Notes: generated by a model from the letters alone, not told the origin. 64,000 nt of DNA from Seohaeicola saemankumensis (GCF_020171285.1 NZ_JAIUZI010000003.1:62001-126000); one strand, 5' to 3'; positions 34,022-44,907 are shown, numbered from the stretch's first letter. Numbers and translations: made by a program.

Positions 34022-35086
34022 CTAGTTCCGGTCCGAAATCAGCTTTCCAACCAGCTGTGCCGTGTAATCCACGATCGGCACGATCCTTCCGTAATTCAGG
34101 CGGGTCGGGCCGATCACGCCCACCGCCCCAATGATCTTTCGATCCGAGTTCATATAAGGAGAGACCACCAAAGAGGAACCCGAAAGTGAGAAAAGTTTGT
34201 TCTCAGACCCGATAAAAATTCTGACACCTTCGCCTTGTTCGGCAAGTTCCAGAAATTCGGCAATGTCTCGCTTGCGCTCAAGGTCATCAAACAGCGTTCG
34301 AATACGGTCCAGTTCCCCCTGTGGGCCGCTCTCGTTCAACAGATTCGCACGACCGCGCACAATCAGACGCGCGGCGTCGCCTTCGCCGCCGTCCCAAACC
34401 GCCAACCCGCTTTCGACCATCTCCTGCGCCAGGCTGTCGATTTCCTGGCGCCGGCTGCCGATTTCGGTCTGAATGAACTTGCGAACTTCGGTTAGCGTTT
34501 TGCCTTCGATCAGGGCATTGAGGAAATTTGCGGCCTCGCGCATCGAGCTTGGCGTTTGCCCGGGTGGCGGGGTGAACAGGCGGTTTTCCACGTGGCCATC
34601 AGAAAACACCAGAACCACGAGAGCACGGTCATGGGCCAATGATACGAACTCGATATGCCGTATCTCGGCTTCGTGCTTGGGCGTCAAAACCAGCGAGGCG
34701 CCCTGTGTGACACCGGACAATGCCGATCCGACCCGATCCAGCATACCGCCAACATCACCTTGGTTGCTGGACAGGGTCGCATCGATTTTTTCCCGATCGG
34801 AATCGGTCAGATCGCCAACCTCCAACAGGCCATCCACGAACATCCGCAGCCCCATCTGCGTCGGTATCCGTCCGGCACTGACATGCGGGCTGTCCAGCAG
34901 ACCGAGGTACTCGAGGTCCTGCATGACATTACGGATCGTTGCCGCGCTGACTTTTTCGCTCAGACTGCGCGTCAATGTCCGACTGCCCACCGGATCACCG
35001 CTGTCCAGATAAGCCTCTACAACGCGACGAAAAACTTCGCGCGAGCGATCGTTCAGGTCATCCAGCACATTTGTCGCGTCGTTCAT
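34022..35086 (-). CDS. hrcA: Heat-inducible transcription repressor HrcA
   Basis: Represses heat-shock operons by binding CIRCE elements. The 354 residues have the N-terminal winged helix (LNDRSREVFRRVVEAYLDSGDPVGSRTLTR), followed by the IRNVMQDLEYLGLL and SAGRIPT motifs, and the C-terminal dimer domain ending TRLNYGRIVPIVDYTAQLV. I find no CIRCE-like inverted repeat upstream of this gene, so autoregulation by CIRCE is not supported here. Confidence 0.97.
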   Translation of the reverse strand: MNDATNVLDDLNDRSREVFRRVVEAYLDSGDPVGSRTLTRSLSEKVSAATIRNVMQDLEYLGLLDSPHVSAGRIPTQMGLRMFVDGLLEVGDLTDSDREKIDATLSSNQGDVGGMLDRVGSALSGVTQGASLVLTPKHEAEIRHIEFVSLAHDRALVVLVFSDGHVENRLFTPPPGQTPSSMREAANFLNALIEGKTLTEVRKFIQTEIGSRRQEIDSLAQEMVESGLAVWDGGEGDAARLIVRGRANLLNESGPQGELDRIRTLFDDLERKRDIAEFLELAEQGEGVRIFIGSENKLFSLSGSSLVVSPYMNSDRKIIGAVGVIGPTRLNYGRIVPIVDYTAQLVGKLISDRN

Positions 35087-35111
35087 CTATGCGCCCTCAG
35101 TGGAGGTCTGT

Positions 35112-35140
35112 CATTAAAGTCGCCATATCACAAAGGTCAA
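35112..35140 (-). promoter_or_regulatory. Predicted promoter of hrcA-grpE
   Basis: The minus strand reads TTGACC (35140-35135), a 17-bp spacer and TTAATG (35117-35112), in the 115-bp divergent gap with rph. Transcription would start about 18 bp before the hrcA ATG. Confidence 0.4.
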
Positions 35141-35201
35141 TCGGGGTTGCATCCGTACGGGGCCCGGCGGTATCCCGGCAGCAACCAAAAAAGGATTTCC
35201 C

Positions 35202-35915
35202 ATGCGACCCTCTGGACGAAATTTAAGCGATATGCGCGCGGTTTCAATCGAAACCGGGGTGACCAAACACGCCGAAGGCTCCTGCCTGATCAAAATGGGC
35301 GATACCCACGTTCTGTGCACAGCAACCATCGAAGACCGTGTTCCGCCATTCATCAAGGGCTCCGGTCTTGGCTGGGTCACCGCAGAATACGGCATGCTGC
35401 CGCGCGCAACCAACACGCGGATGCGACGCGAAGCCGCCGCCGGAAAACAAGGCGGACGCACCGTTGAAATCCAGCGCCTGATCGGTCGGTCCCTGCGCGC
35501 CGGTGTTGACCGGGTCGCACTGGGTGAACGGCAGATCACAGTGGACTGCGATGTCATTCAGGCCGACGGCGGCACACGCTGTGCTTCCATCACCGGTGGA
35601 TGGGTTGCGCTGCGTCTGGCCGTCAACAAGCTCATGAAAATCGGCGATGTCATCAGCGACCCGCTGGTTGATCCGGTCGCTGCCGTCAGCTGTGGCATCT
35701 ATGCAGGCCAGCCGGTTCTGGATCTGGACTATCCCGAAGATTCCGAGGCCGGCGTTGATGGCAACTTCATCATGACCGGATCCGGCAAACTGATCGAGGT
35801 CCAGATGTCGGCAGAGGGGTCTGTCTTCTCTCGCGCTCAGATGAACGAACTGATCGACCTTGCGGAAAAAGGCGTCGGCGAACTGGTCGCGGCGCAAAAA
35901 GCCGCAACAAAATGA
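35202..35915 (+). CDS. rph: Ribonuclease PH
   Basis: Phosphorolytic 3'-5' exoribonuclease that trims tRNA 3' ends. The 237 residues begin [19 protein letters not shown] and contain the RNase PH signature [25 protein letters not shown] in family form, [13 protein letters not shown], and [14 protein letters not shown]. An AAAGGA ribosome-binding site precedes the ATG. It overlaps rdgB by 4 bases; the pair is common. Confidence 0.97.
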   Translation: MRPSGRNLSDMRAVSIETGVTKHAEGSCLIKMGDTHVLCTATIEDRVPPFIKGSGLGWVTAEYGMLPRATNTRMRREAAAGKQGGRTVEIQRLIGRSLRAGVDRVALGERQITVDCDVIQADGGTRCASITGGWVALRLAVNKLMKIGDVISDPLVDPVAAVSCGIYAGQPVLDLDYPEDSEAGVDGNFIMTGSGKLIEVQMSAEGSVFSRAQMNELIDLAEKGVGELVAAQKAATK

Positions 35916-36523
35916 CCCGCAAGTTTTCCGGCGACCGGCTTTTGGTCGCAACCCACAACAAGGGCAAGCTAGAGGAAATGGCGCATCTGCTTGAACCCTA
36001 CGGGGTTCAGGTGGTTGGCGCCGCTGAAATGGACCTGCCCGAGCCGGAGGAAACCGAAGACACATTTGTCGGCAACGCCCGGATCAAAGCCCACGCCGCC
36101 GCCAAGGCAACTGGTCTGCCCGCCCTGTCAGACGATTCCGGGATAATGATCGACGCCTTGAATGGCGCGCCGGGCGTCTACACCGCGGATTGGGCGGAAA
36201 CCGAAAATGGCCGCGATTTCATGATGGCGATGAGCCGCGCCAATTCCGAACTCGAGGCGGTCAAAGCGGCGCATCCCCGGCTGGCCCAGTTCTGCTGTAC
36301 CCTTGTTCTGGCCTGGCCGGACGGTCATGACGAAGTGTTTCCCGGCACCATGCCCGGGCACTTGGTCTGGCCGCCACGCGGTGACAATGGGTTTGGTTAC
36401 GACCCGATGTTTGTGCCCGACGGCTATGACATAACTTTTGCCGAAATGGACCGGTGGGACAAAAACAAGATCAGCCACCGCGCCCGTGCCGTAAAGCTGT
36501 TTGTTGATGGCTGTTTTGGCTGA
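35912..36523 (+). CDS. rdgB: dITP/XTP pyrophosphatase (RdgB/HAM1)
   Basis: House-cleaning enzyme that hydrolyses non-canonical purine triphosphates. The 203 residues show [42 protein letters not shown] and the C-terminal [13 protein letters not shown], all diagnostic. It starts within the rph stop and overlaps hemW by 17 bases. Confidence 0.96.
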   Translation: MTRKFSGDRLLVATHNKGKLEEMAHLLEPYGVQVVGAAEMDLPEPEETEDTFVGNARIKAHAAAKATGLPALSDDSGIMIDALNGAPGVYTADWAETENGRDFMMAMSRANSELEAVKAAHPRLAQFCCTLVLAWPDGHDEVFPGTMPGHLVWPPRGDNGFGYDPMFVPDGYDITFAEMDRWDKNKISHRARAVKLFVDGCFG

Positions 36524-37667
36524 AGACTGGCGCGACGGCGGCTTTGGTCTGTATGTGCATTGGCCTTTTTGTCAGGCCAAGTGTCCCTATTGCGACTTCA
36601 ATAGTCACGTTTCCCGCGAAATCGACCAAAATACATGGGTTAGAGCCTATATCTTGGAAATTGAGCGCGCAGCGAACCAGACCCCGGGGCGTGTTCTGAA
36701 TTCCGTATTCTTTGGCGGCGGCACGCCAAGCCTGATGCACCCCGACACCGTAGCGGCCGTCATCGACGCCGCGAAAAAGCACTGGCAATTCGCGAATGAT
36801 ATTGAAATCACGTTGGAGGCGAACCCCGGTTCCGTCGAGGCGGGAAAATTCACGGGATTCCGCGATGCTGGTGTCAACCGGGTGTCGATGGGAATTCAGG
36901 CGTTAAATGACGTCGATCTGCGGCGCCTGGGGCGCATCCACTCGGTAAGCGAGGCGCTCGACGCCTTTGCCATCGCGCGCAACTGCTTTGACCGCGTCAG
37001 CTTTGATCTGATCTATGCCCGCCAGAACCAGACGCCGGGTGAATGGCGCGCAGAACTGAAGCAGGCACTGTCCTATGCAATTGACCACCTGTCACTCTAT
37101 CAGCTGACAATCGAAGACGGCACGGCCTTTGGCGATCGCTATCGTGCGGGTGGATTGCGTGGGCTGCCGGTCGAAGACGACGCGGCACAAATGTACCTGG
37201 ACACACAGGAGATCTGCGCCGCCCATGGTTTGCCTGCCTATGAGGTTTCCAATCACGCCATGCCGGGCGCGGAATCCCGTCACAACCTGATCTATTGGCG
37301 TTATGGCGATTATGTCGGCATCGGTCCGGGCGCTCATGGCCGGGTCACACTGGGCGGCAAAAGGTTCGCGACCGAGAGCCCAAAGGCGCCAAACAACTGG
37401 ATCGCAGCCGCCGAAACCGGCGCCACCCGAACCACCCCCCTGACAATAACAGAACAAGCCCAAGAATACCTTATGATGGGGATGCGGCTTTCAGAAGGAC
37501 TAGATATTGGCAGGTTTTGCCGGTTGGCCGGTTATGCCTTGCCTCCACAAAAAGTGGACTATCTGCTTGATCTGGGCATGGTTGACACAACGGGAACCCG
37601 GCTTTTCGCAACAGAACAGGGGCGGCCGGTACTGAATGCAATCATTCGGGAACTTTTGGCGGATTGA
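36507..37667 (+). CDS. hemW: Radical SAM haem chaperone HemW (HemN-like)
   Basis: The 386-residue radical SAM protein has the cluster motif C22-x3-C26-x2-C29 followed by aspartate and phenylalanine (CPYCDF). The CxF ending, not CxC, marks HemW rather than coproporphyrinogen dehydrogenase HemN. Further motifs are FFGGGTPSLM and NRVSMGIQALND. The ATG at 36507 was preferred to a TTG at 36501. It belongs to rph-rdgB-hemW-DUF454. Confidence 0.93.
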   Translation: MAVLAEDWRDGGFGLYVHWPFCQAKCPYCDFNSHVSREIDQNTWVRAYILEIERAANQTPGRVLNSVFFGGGTPSLMHPDTVAAVIDAAKKHWQFANDIEITLEANPGSVEAGKFTGFRDAGVNRVSMGIQALNDVDLRRLGRIHSVSEALDAFAIARNCFDRVSFDLIYARQNQTPGEWRAELKQALSYAIDHLSLYQLTIEDGTAFGDRYRAGGLRGLPVEDDAAQMYLDTQEICAAHGLPAYEVSNHAMPGAESRHNLIYWRYGDYVGIGPGAHGRVTLGGKRFATESPKAPNNWIAAAETGATRTTPLTITEQAQEYLMMGMRLSEGLDIGRFCRLAGYALPPQKVDYLLDLGMVDTTGTRLFATEQGRPVLNAIIRELLAD

Positions 37668-37673
37668 TCGATC

Positions 37674-38027
37674 ATGAAAATCATTTGGGCCAGCCTCGGA
37701 ATCTTGTCAATTGGGCTTGCCGTGATCGGCGCATTCCTTCCATTGCTACCGACGGTTCCCTTTCTCCTGCTAGCGTCGTTCTGTTTTGCCAGGTCCTCCA
37801 GCCGATTGCACAACTGGATGCTTTCACACCCGACATTCGGACCGGTCATCGACGACTGGAACAGTTCCGGCGCAATCGGGCCTCGCGCAAAACGGCTTGC
37901 CACTCTGTCGATCGCATTTGTTTTTCTGCTATCTGTTTTCCTCTCAGTTCCAACCAAGGTCATAGTCATTCAGGCTTTGGTGCTGAGTGCCGTGTTGACC
38001 TTTATTTGGACCAGGCCCAACGCATGA
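37674..38027 (+). CDS. DUF454 (YbaN) family inner-membrane protein
   Basis: The 117-residue protein has an N-terminal hydrophobic helix pair, the family motif GAFLPLLPTVPFLLLASFCFARSS (about 18-41), a cytosolic HPTFGPVIDDW segment and two further hydrophobic stretches. Function unknown. It follows hemW by 6 bp and ends one base before the converging parB gene. Confidence 0.88.
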   Translation: MKIIWASLGILSIGLAVIGAFLPLLPTVPFLLLASFCFARSSSRLHNWMLSHPTFGPVIDDWNSSGAIGPRAKRLATLSIAFVFLLSVFLSVPTKVIVIQALVLSAVLTFIWTRPNA

Positions 38028-38028
38028 C

Positions 38029-38916
38029 TTATCGGCTGATACGCGAACAAAGATCGTCCAGCTGATCAAGGTTTTCATAAACGATCGTAACACGTCCGGA
38101 TTCACCGCCGGCACTGTGATCAATCGTCACCTTCATTGCCAAAATAGCCGACAGATCCGACTCCAACGCCCTGGTATCGGCGTCTTTCGTCACAGCCGCT
38201 TTCTTTGGCCTTGGGCGCGTCCCATCGTCGGGCTTTTTCTTCACCATCGCCTCGGTCTGGCGCACAGAGAGGCCACCTTTGACAACTGCCTTTGCAAGTT
38301 CCGAGGGATTGTCAGACGTAATCAAGGCCCGTGCATGGCCCGCTGACAGCTTTCCCTCCTGAACAAGCTGCTGCACATCTTCGGGCAGGTTCAGGAGTCG
38401 AAGCAAGTTCGCAATGTGACTGCGGCTTTTCCCCAACGCCTCAGCCAGCTTTTCTTGAGTGTGCCCAAAGCGGTCCATCAACTGCCGGAATCCGGCCGCC
38501 TCTTCGACGGCATTCAGGTCCGCCCTCTGAATGTTCTCTATGATCGCAACCTCAAGAACTTCGGTATCATCAAGTTCGCGAACCAGAACAGGAACTTCGT
38601 GCAGCTGCGCCTGCTGCGCCGCGCGCCAACGTCTTTCCCCCGCAACGATCTCAAAGGTATCGCCGCCAGAGGGGCGCACGATAAGTGGCTGCAAAATCCC
38701 CTTGGTCCGGATAGAAGCAGCGAGATCATCCAGATCTTCCTGCGAAAAACGGCGGCGAGGCTGGTTTGGGTTTGCCACCAATTTCTCGATCGGAATCCCC
38801 ATGTCAGCGCGCCGGGCGCCTTCTTCCGTTTCCAGCGCAGGCGCCGGAGCAACATCCGCCATCAGTGCGGACAACCCACGCCCCAATCCCCGCGGTTTAG
38901 CTTTCTTATCAACCAT
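38029..38916 (-). CDS. parB: Chromosome partitioning protein ParB
   Basis: CTP-dependent DNA clamp that loads at parS. The 295 residues have the GRGLSALMADV start, the N-terminal PNQPRRRF motif (about 51-58), the CTP-binding GERRWRAAQ, the HTH region (TQEKLAEALGKSRSHIANLLRLLNLP) and a C-terminal dimerisation domain. Two perfect parS sites lie 1.4 and 3.3 kb upstream. It follows parA by 20 bp. Confidence 0.98.
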   Translation of the reverse strand: MVDKKAKPRGLGRGLSALMADVAPAPALETEEGARRADMGIPIEKLVANPNQPRRRFSQEDLDDLAASIRTKGILQPLIVRPSGGDTFEIVAGERRWRAAQQAQLHEVPVLVRELDDTEVLEVAIIENIQRADLNAVEEAAGFRQLMDRFGHTQEKLAEALGKSRSHIANLLRLLNLPEDVQQLVQEGKLSAGHARALITSDNPSELAKAVVKGGLSVRQTEAMVKKKPDDGTRPRPKKAAVTKDADTRALESDLSAILAMKVTIDHSAGGESGRVTIVYENLDQLDDLCSRISR

Positions 38917-38936
38917 TATCCGCTCCTCACGAATTG

Positions 38937-39746
38937 TTATGCGGCCAGCTGCCCGTGTTTTTCGATCAACTCCAAGGCAAGCTCCCGATACGCCATGGCA
39001 CCCTGCGAATTGGTATCATAAGACAAAACCGGCATGGCAAATGACGGCGCTTCGCTCACCCGCACATTTCGAGGGATCATGGCCTTGAAAACAAGGTCAC
39101 CAAGATTGTCCCGTGCATCCTGCTCAACCTGCTGGGACAAATTATTGCGCCGATCATACATCGTGAGAACAACACCCTCGATCCGAAGTTCGGAGTTCGC
39201 CGATTGACGAACTTCTCGAATTGTCAGCATCAGTTGCGACAAGCCTTCCAAGGCAAAGAATTCGCTCTGCAACGGAACCAAAACCGAATGTGCGGCCACC
39301 ATTGCGTTAACCGTCAGCAGGCTGAGCGATGGCGGACAGTCGATCAGCACATAATCCAATGCAAAACCGTCGATCGCTGTCTGACGCAACGCATCGTGCA
39401 ACAGAAAGCTGCGTTTCTCGTTGGAAACCAGCTCGATATCCGCCGAGCTCAGATCAACCGTAGCCGGAACAATCAACAAGCCTGGGGTCTCCGTTTCGCG
39501 AACCACATCGGCCAAGGGCGCGTCGTCAACCAATAGCTCGTAAGTTGTCAGGTCCCGGTCGGCCGCTTCGACACCCAATCCGGTAGAGGCATTTCCCTGC
39601 GGATCCAGATCGACGACAAGAACACGCTTGCCGTTTTCGACCAGAGCTGCCGCCAGATTGATGGCAGTCGTTGTCTTGCCGACACCCCCTTTTTGGTTGG
39701 CCACTGCAATAATCTTGGGCCCGGGCGGACGAGAAAAATCAGGCAC
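38937..39746 (-). CDS. parA: Chromosome partitioning ATPase ParA
   Basis: ATPase that positions newly replicated origins together with ParB. The 269 residues have the deviant Walker A KGGVGKTTT at 19-27, VLVVDLDPQGNASTGLG and YVLIDCPPSLSLLT. It overlaps rsmG by 8 bases and is followed by parB. The upstream genes rsmG, mnmG and mnmE read the same way, and no separate promoter is obvious. Confidence 0.98.
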   Translation of the reverse strand: MPDFSRPPGPKIIAVANQKGGVGKTTTAINLAAALVENGKRVLVVDLDPQGNASTGLGVEAADRDLTTYELLVDDAPLADVVRETETPGLLIVPATVDLSSADIELVSNEKRSFLLHDALRQTAIDGFALDYVLIDCPPSLSLLTVNAMVAAHSVLVPLQSEFFALEGLSQLMLTIREVRQSANSELRIEGVVLTMYDRRNNLSQQVEQDARDNLGDLVFKAMIPRNVRVSEAPSFAMPVLSYDTNSQGAMAYRELALELIEKHGQLAA

Positions 39747-40356
39747 GGGAGACCCCCTTGATCTTCAAAATGACGGCACTGCTGTCTGTTTTACTCATAA
39801 TTATCTCCGGCTCGAATTTCCATTCCTTCCGGGCCTCTTCGACTTCTTTTTTCCAAGTCGCCCCCTTTGGAAACAGCGCCGTACCCGAGGTGCTCAGATG
39901 CCGATCAGCAAAGCTCAGAAGCGTGGTCAGATTGGCTAGTGCGCGCGCTGACAGAATGTCGGCGTTGCAGGGCTCAACTTGCTCGATTCTTTTTGCCAGG
40001 ACCGTGCAGTTGATGCCGGTTTCTCGAACCACCGTTCGCAGAAAAGCGGCCTTTCTTTGATCGCTTTCGATCAAGGTCACACGCAAACCTGGTGCTTTGT
40101 CAGCCGCCAGGATCGCAACAACCAAACCCGGAAACCCGCCCCCGCTGCCTAAATCTACCCAGGTTCCTGTTGGATCAACGCAGCGAAATACCTGAACGGA
40201 ATCGACGATGTGCCTCGTCCAGCTATTTTTCAAGCTTGCGCGGGACACCAAATTGATCGTCGGGTTCCATTTGTGCAGCAAATCATCGAACTGCCGAAGG
40301 CGTTCCCATGTTTCACGTGAAACATTGTACTCGCCCAGATCCGAAAACTCGCTCAC
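39739..40356 (-). CDS. rsmG: 16S rRNA (guanine-527-N7)-methyltransferase RsmG
   Basis: Methylates G527 of 16S rRNA. The 205 residues have the N-terminal [10 protein letters not shown] motif (from residue 11), [15 protein letters not shown]-binding motif, and [15 protein letters not shown]. The codons for Y-N-V-S-R-E-T-W contain a perfect parS site, so this stretch carries both protein and segregation information. Its start overlaps the mnmG stop by 4 bases. Confidence 0.97.
   Translation of the reverse strand: MSEFSDLGEYNVSRETWERLRQFDDLLHKWNPTINLVSRASLKNSWTRHIVDSVQVFRCVDPTGTWVDLGSGGGFPGLVVAILAADKAPGLRVTLIESDQRKAAFLRTVVRETGINCTVLAKRIEQVEPCNADILSARALANLTTLLSFADRHLSTSGTALFPKGATWKKEVEEARKEWKFEPEIIMSKTDSSAVILKIKGVSRA
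40309..40324. other. parS centromere site 1 (inside rsmG)
   Basis: TGTTTCACGTGAAACA, a perfect 16-bp palindrome identical to the widely conserved parS consensus bound by ParB. It falls in the N-terminal codons of rsmG, about 5 kb from the predicted origin. Confidence 0.95.
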
Positions 40357-42230
40357 GCGCGTCGGCCCTTTTTATCGCGACGCAAACGAGCCAGAACCAG
40401 TGTAAGAGCTGCCGGAGTCATCCCTTCGACCCTTGAAGCTTGGGCCAGATTTTCAGGGCGGGCCTGTCCAAGCTTGGACTTCAACTCATTCGACAGCCCG
40501 ACTAGATCTGTGTAATCAAAGTCCGCCGGAATAATGAGGTTTTCATCACGCTGCAGCGCATCCACGTCCTTTCTTTGCCGCTCAATGTAATTCGCATAGA
40601 GAGCATCTCTCTCGATCTGCCTTCTGGACACATCGTCCGTCTGGTTCAGCGCCATATTCAACGGAATTAGATCTTCAAAAGATACGTCCGGAAACGCCAA
40701 CAACTCGAACCCGGAACGTTTGGTGCCATCCTGGTTGATCCGTATCCCACAGGCCGCAACCTGTTTCGGAGTGTAGGTTTCTGACTCAAGCCGCGATCTG
40801 ACTTTATCCAGGCGCTCCATCTTAGCGGTGAACGCAGAAATTCGCTCCTCTCCCACACATCCCAGATCGACCGCAAGCGGCGTTAATCTTTGATCGGCAT
40901 TATCCGCCCTCAGGCTCAGCCGAAACTCTGCTCGCGACGTAAACATCCGATAAGGTTCGGACACGCCGCGCGTAATCAGATCATCCAACATCACACCAAT
41001 ATAGCTGTTTGATCTGGTGAACTTTGGCACGTCGACCCCCTTGACGCTGCAGGCCGCACTTAGGCCAGCGACCAAACCTTGCGCTGCTGCCTCTTCGTAG
41101 CCGGTCGTCCCATTGATCTGACCCGCAAGGTACAAACCCGGGACATCCTTTACCTTCAGTTGCGCATTCAAAGCACGCGGATCCACGTAATCATATTCAA
41201 TCGCATAGCCCGGTTGAAGGATCTCCACCTTCTCCAGACCCGCAATGCTGTGCACGTATTCTTCCTGCACATCTTGGGGAAGCGACGTGGAAATCCCATT
41301 CGGGTAAACGGTGTGGTCAGTGACACCCTCCGGTTCCAAAAAGACTTGATGCGAGGTCTTTTCGGCAAACCTGACGATCTTGTCTTCTATCGATGGACAG
41401 TAACGTGGTCCGACACCGTCAATGTGACCCCCGTACATGGCTGATCTTGTCAGGTTTTTTTGGATGATTTCATGCGTCCGTTCATTGGTATGGGTAATTC
41501 CACAAGATATCTGTGGTGCTGTGACTTTGGTAGACAGGAACGAAAAAAGCACCGGGTTTTCATCCCCCGGCTGCATCTCCAATCCATCCCAGTCAATCGT
41601 CCGCCCATCCAGCCGCGGTGGCGTCCCTGTCTTTAGCCGGCCCAGAGGTAACCCGAATTCATCAATCCGTTCAGCAAGCTTGACTGACGGCTTGTCCCCC
41701 ATCCGACCGCCAGGCCGCGATACATCTCCTATATGGATGAGACCTCGCAAGAATGTGCCCGACGTCAGAACGACACTTCTGGAATGCAATTCGGATCCAT
41801 CGGCAAGCACCACACCTGCAACCGAACCGCCATTCATCAAGAAGTCGACAACCTCACCTTCTACGATGTCCAGGTTTTGTTGCGCTTCGGTTGTCGCCAT
41901 CATTTCACGGCGATAAAGCTGTCGGTCGGCTTGGGTCCGAGGACCCTGTACCGCTGGTCCCTTCTTGCGGTTCAAAAGACGAAACTGAATCCCAGCGCGA
42001 TCCGCCACGCGCCCCATGACACCGTCCATAGCGTCAATTTCGCGAACAAGGTGACCTTTGCCCAGACCACCTATTGCCGGATTGCACGACATGACCCCAA
42101 TGTCCGCCCGGCGAAGTGTGACCAGTATGACATGCACGCCCATTCTTGCCGCAGCGTGCGCCGCTTCGGTTCCCGCGTGTCCGCCGCCAACAACCACGAC
42201 ATCGGCATCAAGTTGTTTCACGTGAAACAC
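40353..42230 (-). CDS. mnmG: tRNA uridine-34 5-carboxymethylaminomethyl synthesis enzyme MnmG (GidA)
   Basis: FAD protein that modifies wobble uridine with MnmE. The 625 residues have the dinucleotide-binding [10 protein letters not shown] at 15-24, [14 protein letters not shown], the [10 protein letters not shown] motif and [13 protein letters not shown]. The first codons (MFHVKQ) contain a perfect parS site. It lies 3 bp after mnmE and overlaps rsmG by 4 bases. Confidence 0.98.
   Translation of the reverse strand: MFHVKQLDADVVVVGGGHAGTEAAHAAARMGVHVILVTLRRADIGVMSCNPAIGGLGKGHLVREIDAMDGVMGRVADRAGIQFRLLNRKKGPAVQGPRTQADRQLYRREMMATTEAQQNLDIVEGEVVDFLMNGGSVAGVVLADGSELHSRSVVLTSGTFLRGLIHIGDVSRPGGRMGDKPSVKLAERIDEFGLPLGRLKTGTPPRLDGRTIDWDGLEMQPGDENPVLFSFLSTKVTAPQISCGITHTNERTHEIIQKNLTRSAMYGGHIDGVGPRYCPSIEDKIVRFAEKTSHQVFLEPEGVTDHTVYPNGISTSLPQDVQEEYVHSIAGLEKVEILQPGYAIEYDYVDPRALNAQLKVKDVPGLYLAGQINGTTGYEEAAAQGLVAGLSAACSVKGVDVPKFTRSNSYIGVMLDDLITRGVSEPYRMFTSRAEFRLSLRADNADQRLTPLAVDLGCVGEERISAFTAKMERLDKVRSRLESETYTPKQVAACGIRINQDGTKRSGFELLAFPDVSFEDLIPLNMALNQTDDVSRRQIERDALYANYIERQRKDVDALQRDENLIIPADFDYTDLVGLSNELKSKLGQARPENLAQASRVEGMTPAALTLVLARLRRDKKGRRA
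42214..42229. other. parS centromere site 2 (at the mnmG start codons)
   Basis: TGTTTCACGTGAAACA, a second perfect 16-bp parS. It overlaps the first codons of mnmG (the ATG begins at 42230 on the minus strand), about 3.4 kb from the predicted origin and 1.9 kb from site 1. Confidence 0.95.
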
Positions 42231-42233
42231 TCC

Positions 42234-43520
42234 TCACTTACCTAGGCAGAAGCTGGAAAAGATCTCATCCAGCAAGGTTTCAACGTCAATACGCCCAACC
42301 AAGGACTCCAACGCTCGTATCGCATTCCGTAGCTCATCCGCGACAAGATCATAATGATCCGGACCGTGATCGAGAAGTACGCGCGCATCTTTCAAATGCC
42401 CCAACGCGCGCTCCATCGCCATCCTATGCCGATCTCGGGAAGCAATACCAGCGCCGGCAGACTTCTGGCTCAACACCTCGCCAATCATCTGGATCAAGTG
42501 ATCAAGCCCCTGCCCCGTCCGCCCGGACACGGCATCTGCGGCATCCCCTCTTAGATCGGCTTTCGGAGCCAGCCGGATATCCCCTTCCCGAAGGTCCATC
42601 TCCAGATCATCGTCCGGATCCGCCAAGAACACACGCAAATCCGCACCCTCAGCACGCTTTCGCGCCAGAGCAATTCCCATTCCCTCGACAACATCATCGG
42701 TTACCCGCAACCCGGCCGTGTCCAGCAAGGTAACCGGAAGACCGCCAAGATCCATCCGAACCTCGATAACGTCCCGCGTCGTGCCCGCATACTCTGACGT
42801 GATCGCGGCATCACGACCCGCCAAAGCATTCAGAAGCGTGGATTTCCCGACGTTTGGCGGCCCAACAATCGCAACTTCAAAACCGGATCGAATCCGTTCT
42901 GCCATAGCCTGGCCAGAGCATTGTGTGACAAGCCCACCTTCCACACGTTGCAACAATTCCAACACGTCCGGTGTCACATCTGTTGGGATTTCCTCGTCAG
43001 CAAAATCAATGACCAGTTCGATCAATGACGCAGCCCTGATCAAATCCTTGCGCCAACTCTCGGCAAGATCGCCCAGAGCCCCCTCCAATAGACGATGCGC
43101 CTGTTTCCTCTGTGCCTCAGTCTCGGCGTCAATCAGATCTGCAAGTCCTTCGACCTGTGCCAGATCCAGTTTTCCATTCTCCAGCGCTCGCCTAGTGAAT
43201 TCTCCCGGTTCGGCCGTTCTCAAGCCATCAATCTTCCCAAGATTGTTCAGAATCGCGGCAACGGTTGCCGTGCTGCCATGAACCTGGAGTTCAACAACGT
43301 CCTCGCCAGTGAAACTCGACGGCGCGGAAAAATACAGAACCACCGCATCATCAAGAGCAGTGCCATCAGTTCCGAACAACCGTCGAACTTGCATCCCCCG
43401 CGCGTTCGCGGCTTTGCCAGTCATCCGCGTAACAGCCAAATGCGAACCGGGTCCGGAAATACGTATGACCGCAACACCGGCTTTTCCCGGCGCGCTGGCC
43501 AGAGCAAAAATCGTATCCAT
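42234..43520 (-). CDS. mnmE: tRNA modification GTPase MnmE (TrmE)
   Basis: Works with MnmG on wobble uridine. The 428 residues have an N-terminal formyl-THF-binding domain ([21 protein letters not shown]), a helical domain, the inserted GTPase with [16 protein letters not shown], the switch region TTRDVIEV and DTAGL, and the C-terminal FCLGK with the conserved Cys425. Confidence 0.98.
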   Translation of the reverse strand: MDTIFALASAPGKAGVAVIRISGPGSHLAVTRMTGKAANARGMQVRRLFGTDGTALDDAVVLYFSAPSSFTGEDVVELQVHGSTATVAAILNNLGKIDGLRTAEPGEFTRRALENGKLDLAQVEGLADLIDAETEAQRKQAHRLLEGALGDLAESWRKDLIRAASLIELVIDFADEEIPTDVTPDVLELLQRVEGGLVTQCSGQAMAERIRSGFEVAIVGPPNVGKSTLLNALAGRDAAITSEYAGTTRDVIEVRMDLGGLPVTLLDTAGLRVTDDVVEGMGIALARKRAEGADLRVFLADPDDDLEMDLREGDIRLAPKADLRGDAADAVSGRTGQGLDHLIQMIGEVLSQKSAGAGIASRDRHRMAMERALGHLKDARVLLDHGPDHYDLVADELRNAIRALESLVGRIDVETLLDEIFSSFCLGK

Positions 43521-43547
43521 CCCCGCACCCCGCAGGATCAGATGAAG

Positions 43548-44819
43548 TTAGGTGTTCATCGAGTCGAAGAAATCAGAGTTCGATTTTGTCTGTTTCAGTT
43601 TCGACAGCAGGAACTCGATAGCATCGGTCGTTCCCATCGGGTTCAGGATTCTCCGCAAGACAAAGGTCTTCTGCAGGTCGACCTTGTCCACCAAGAGGTC
43701 TTCCTTACGTGTCCCCGATTTCAGAATGTCGATTGCCGGGAACACGCGCTTGTCTGCGATCTTGCGATCGAGAACGATTTCAGAGTTACCCGTGCCTTTG
43801 AATTCTTCGAAGATGACTTCGTCCATACGGCTGCCCGTGTCGATCAGAGCCGTGGCGATAATCGTGAGTGATCCGCCCTCTTCGATGTTCCGTGCGGCAC
43901 CAAAGAACCGCTTCGGGCGTTGAAGCGCATTTGCATCGACACCACCTGTAAGCACCTTACCCGAGGAAGGCACCACAGTATTGAACGCCCTACCAAGTCT
44001 TGTGATAGAATCAAGCAAGATAACAACATCTCGTTTGTGCTCGACCAAACGCTTGGCCTTTTCAATCACCATTTCCGAAACAGCCACGTGCCGGGTTGCC
44101 GGTTCATCAAATGTCGATGACACAACCTCACCTTTGACAGACCGCTGCATGTCGGTGACTTCTTCGGGCCGTTCATCAATGAGCAGCACGATCAGGTAAC
44201 ACTCCGGATGGTTCCGTTCGATGGAATGCGCGATGTTCTGCAGAATGACCGTCTTACCGGTCCGCGGAGGCGCCACAATCAGCGACCGCTGTCCTTTACC
44301 GATGGGAGCTACCAGATCAATCACACGCGAGGACCGGTCCTTGATAGTCGGATCCTCGATTTCCATCTTCAGACGCTCGTCTGGATAGAGCGGTGTCAGG
44401 TTGTCAAAGGCGATTTTATGACGCGCCTTTTCGGGCTCTTCAAAGTTGATCAGCGTTACCGTGGTCAGCGCAAAGTAGCGTTCGTTGTCGTTCGGAGCCT
44501 TGATGACACCATCGATCGTATCGCCTGTCCTGAGCGAATACTGACGGATCATATCGGGCGAGACATAAATATCGTCCGGGCCCGGCAGGTAGTTTGCCTC
44601 GGGCGACCGCAGGAAGCCGAACCCGTCTTGGAGAACCTCCAGAACGCCGTCCCCCGAAATCTCCCAGCCTTCGTCTGCGCGTTCACGCAGAATCTGGAAC
44701 ATCATTTCGCCCTTGCGCATCGTCGAGGCGTTTTCGATCTCCAGCTCTTCGGCCATAGCCAAAAGGTCTTTTGGGCTCTTTGCCTTGAGATCAGCAAGAT
44801 TAAGGGTGTGACTTGTCAT
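43548..44819 (-). CDS. rho: Transcription termination factor Rho
   Basis: Hexameric RNA-dependent ATPase. The 423 residues show the N-terminal [25 protein letters not shown], the RNA-binding CSD with [22 protein letters not shown], Walker A APPRTGKT, the [10 protein letters not shown] region and the R-loop [20 protein letters not shown]. The start at 44819 fits the family; longer versions run into the leader. A predicted promoter and inverted repeats lie upstream. Confidence 0.98.
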   Translation of the reverse strand: MTSHTLNLADLKAKSPKDLLAMAEELEIENASTMRKGEMMFQILRERADEGWEISGDGVLEVLQDGFGFLRSPEANYLPGPDDIYVSPDMIRQYSLRTGDTIDGVIKAPNDNERYFALTTVTLINFEEPEKARHKIAFDNLTPLYPDERLKMEIEDPTIKDRSSRVIDLVAPIGKGQRSLIVAPPRTGKTVILQNIAHSIERNHPECYLIVLLIDERPEEVTDMQRSVKGEVVSSTFDEPATRHVAVSEMVIEKAKRLVEHKRDVVILLDSITRLGRAFNTVVPSSGKVLTGGVDANALQRPKRFFGAARNIEEGGSLTIIATALIDTGSRMDEVIFEEFKGTGNSEIVLDRKIADKRVFPAIDILKSGTRKEDLLVDKVDLQKTFVLRRILNPMGTTDAIEFLLSKLKQTKSNSDFFDSMNT

Positions 44820-44837
44820 GATGGTATAACCCCGTCG

Positions 44838-44853
44838 CTCCGACATGTCGGAG
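44838..44853. repeat. Perfect 16-bp palindrome in the rho leader
   Basis: CTCCGACATGTCGGAG, a perfect palindrome 18 bases before the rho ATG. In RNA it forms a stem just ahead of the ribosome-binding region. A second GC-rich inverted repeat (around 44883-44898) lies further upstream in the same leader. It may be an operator or an mRNA structure for rho autoregulation. Confidence 0.5.
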
Positions 44854-44907
44854 TGAGATCTGGTAAGAAAAGGAAAGCACGCCGCCCGGACGGGCAGGTT
44901 GACCGAG

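Noticed and set aside
35087..35201. CIRCE element upstream of hrcA
   Set aside because: No TTAGCACTC-N9-GAGTGCTAA inverted repeat could be found in the divergent gap, only an ordinary promoter.
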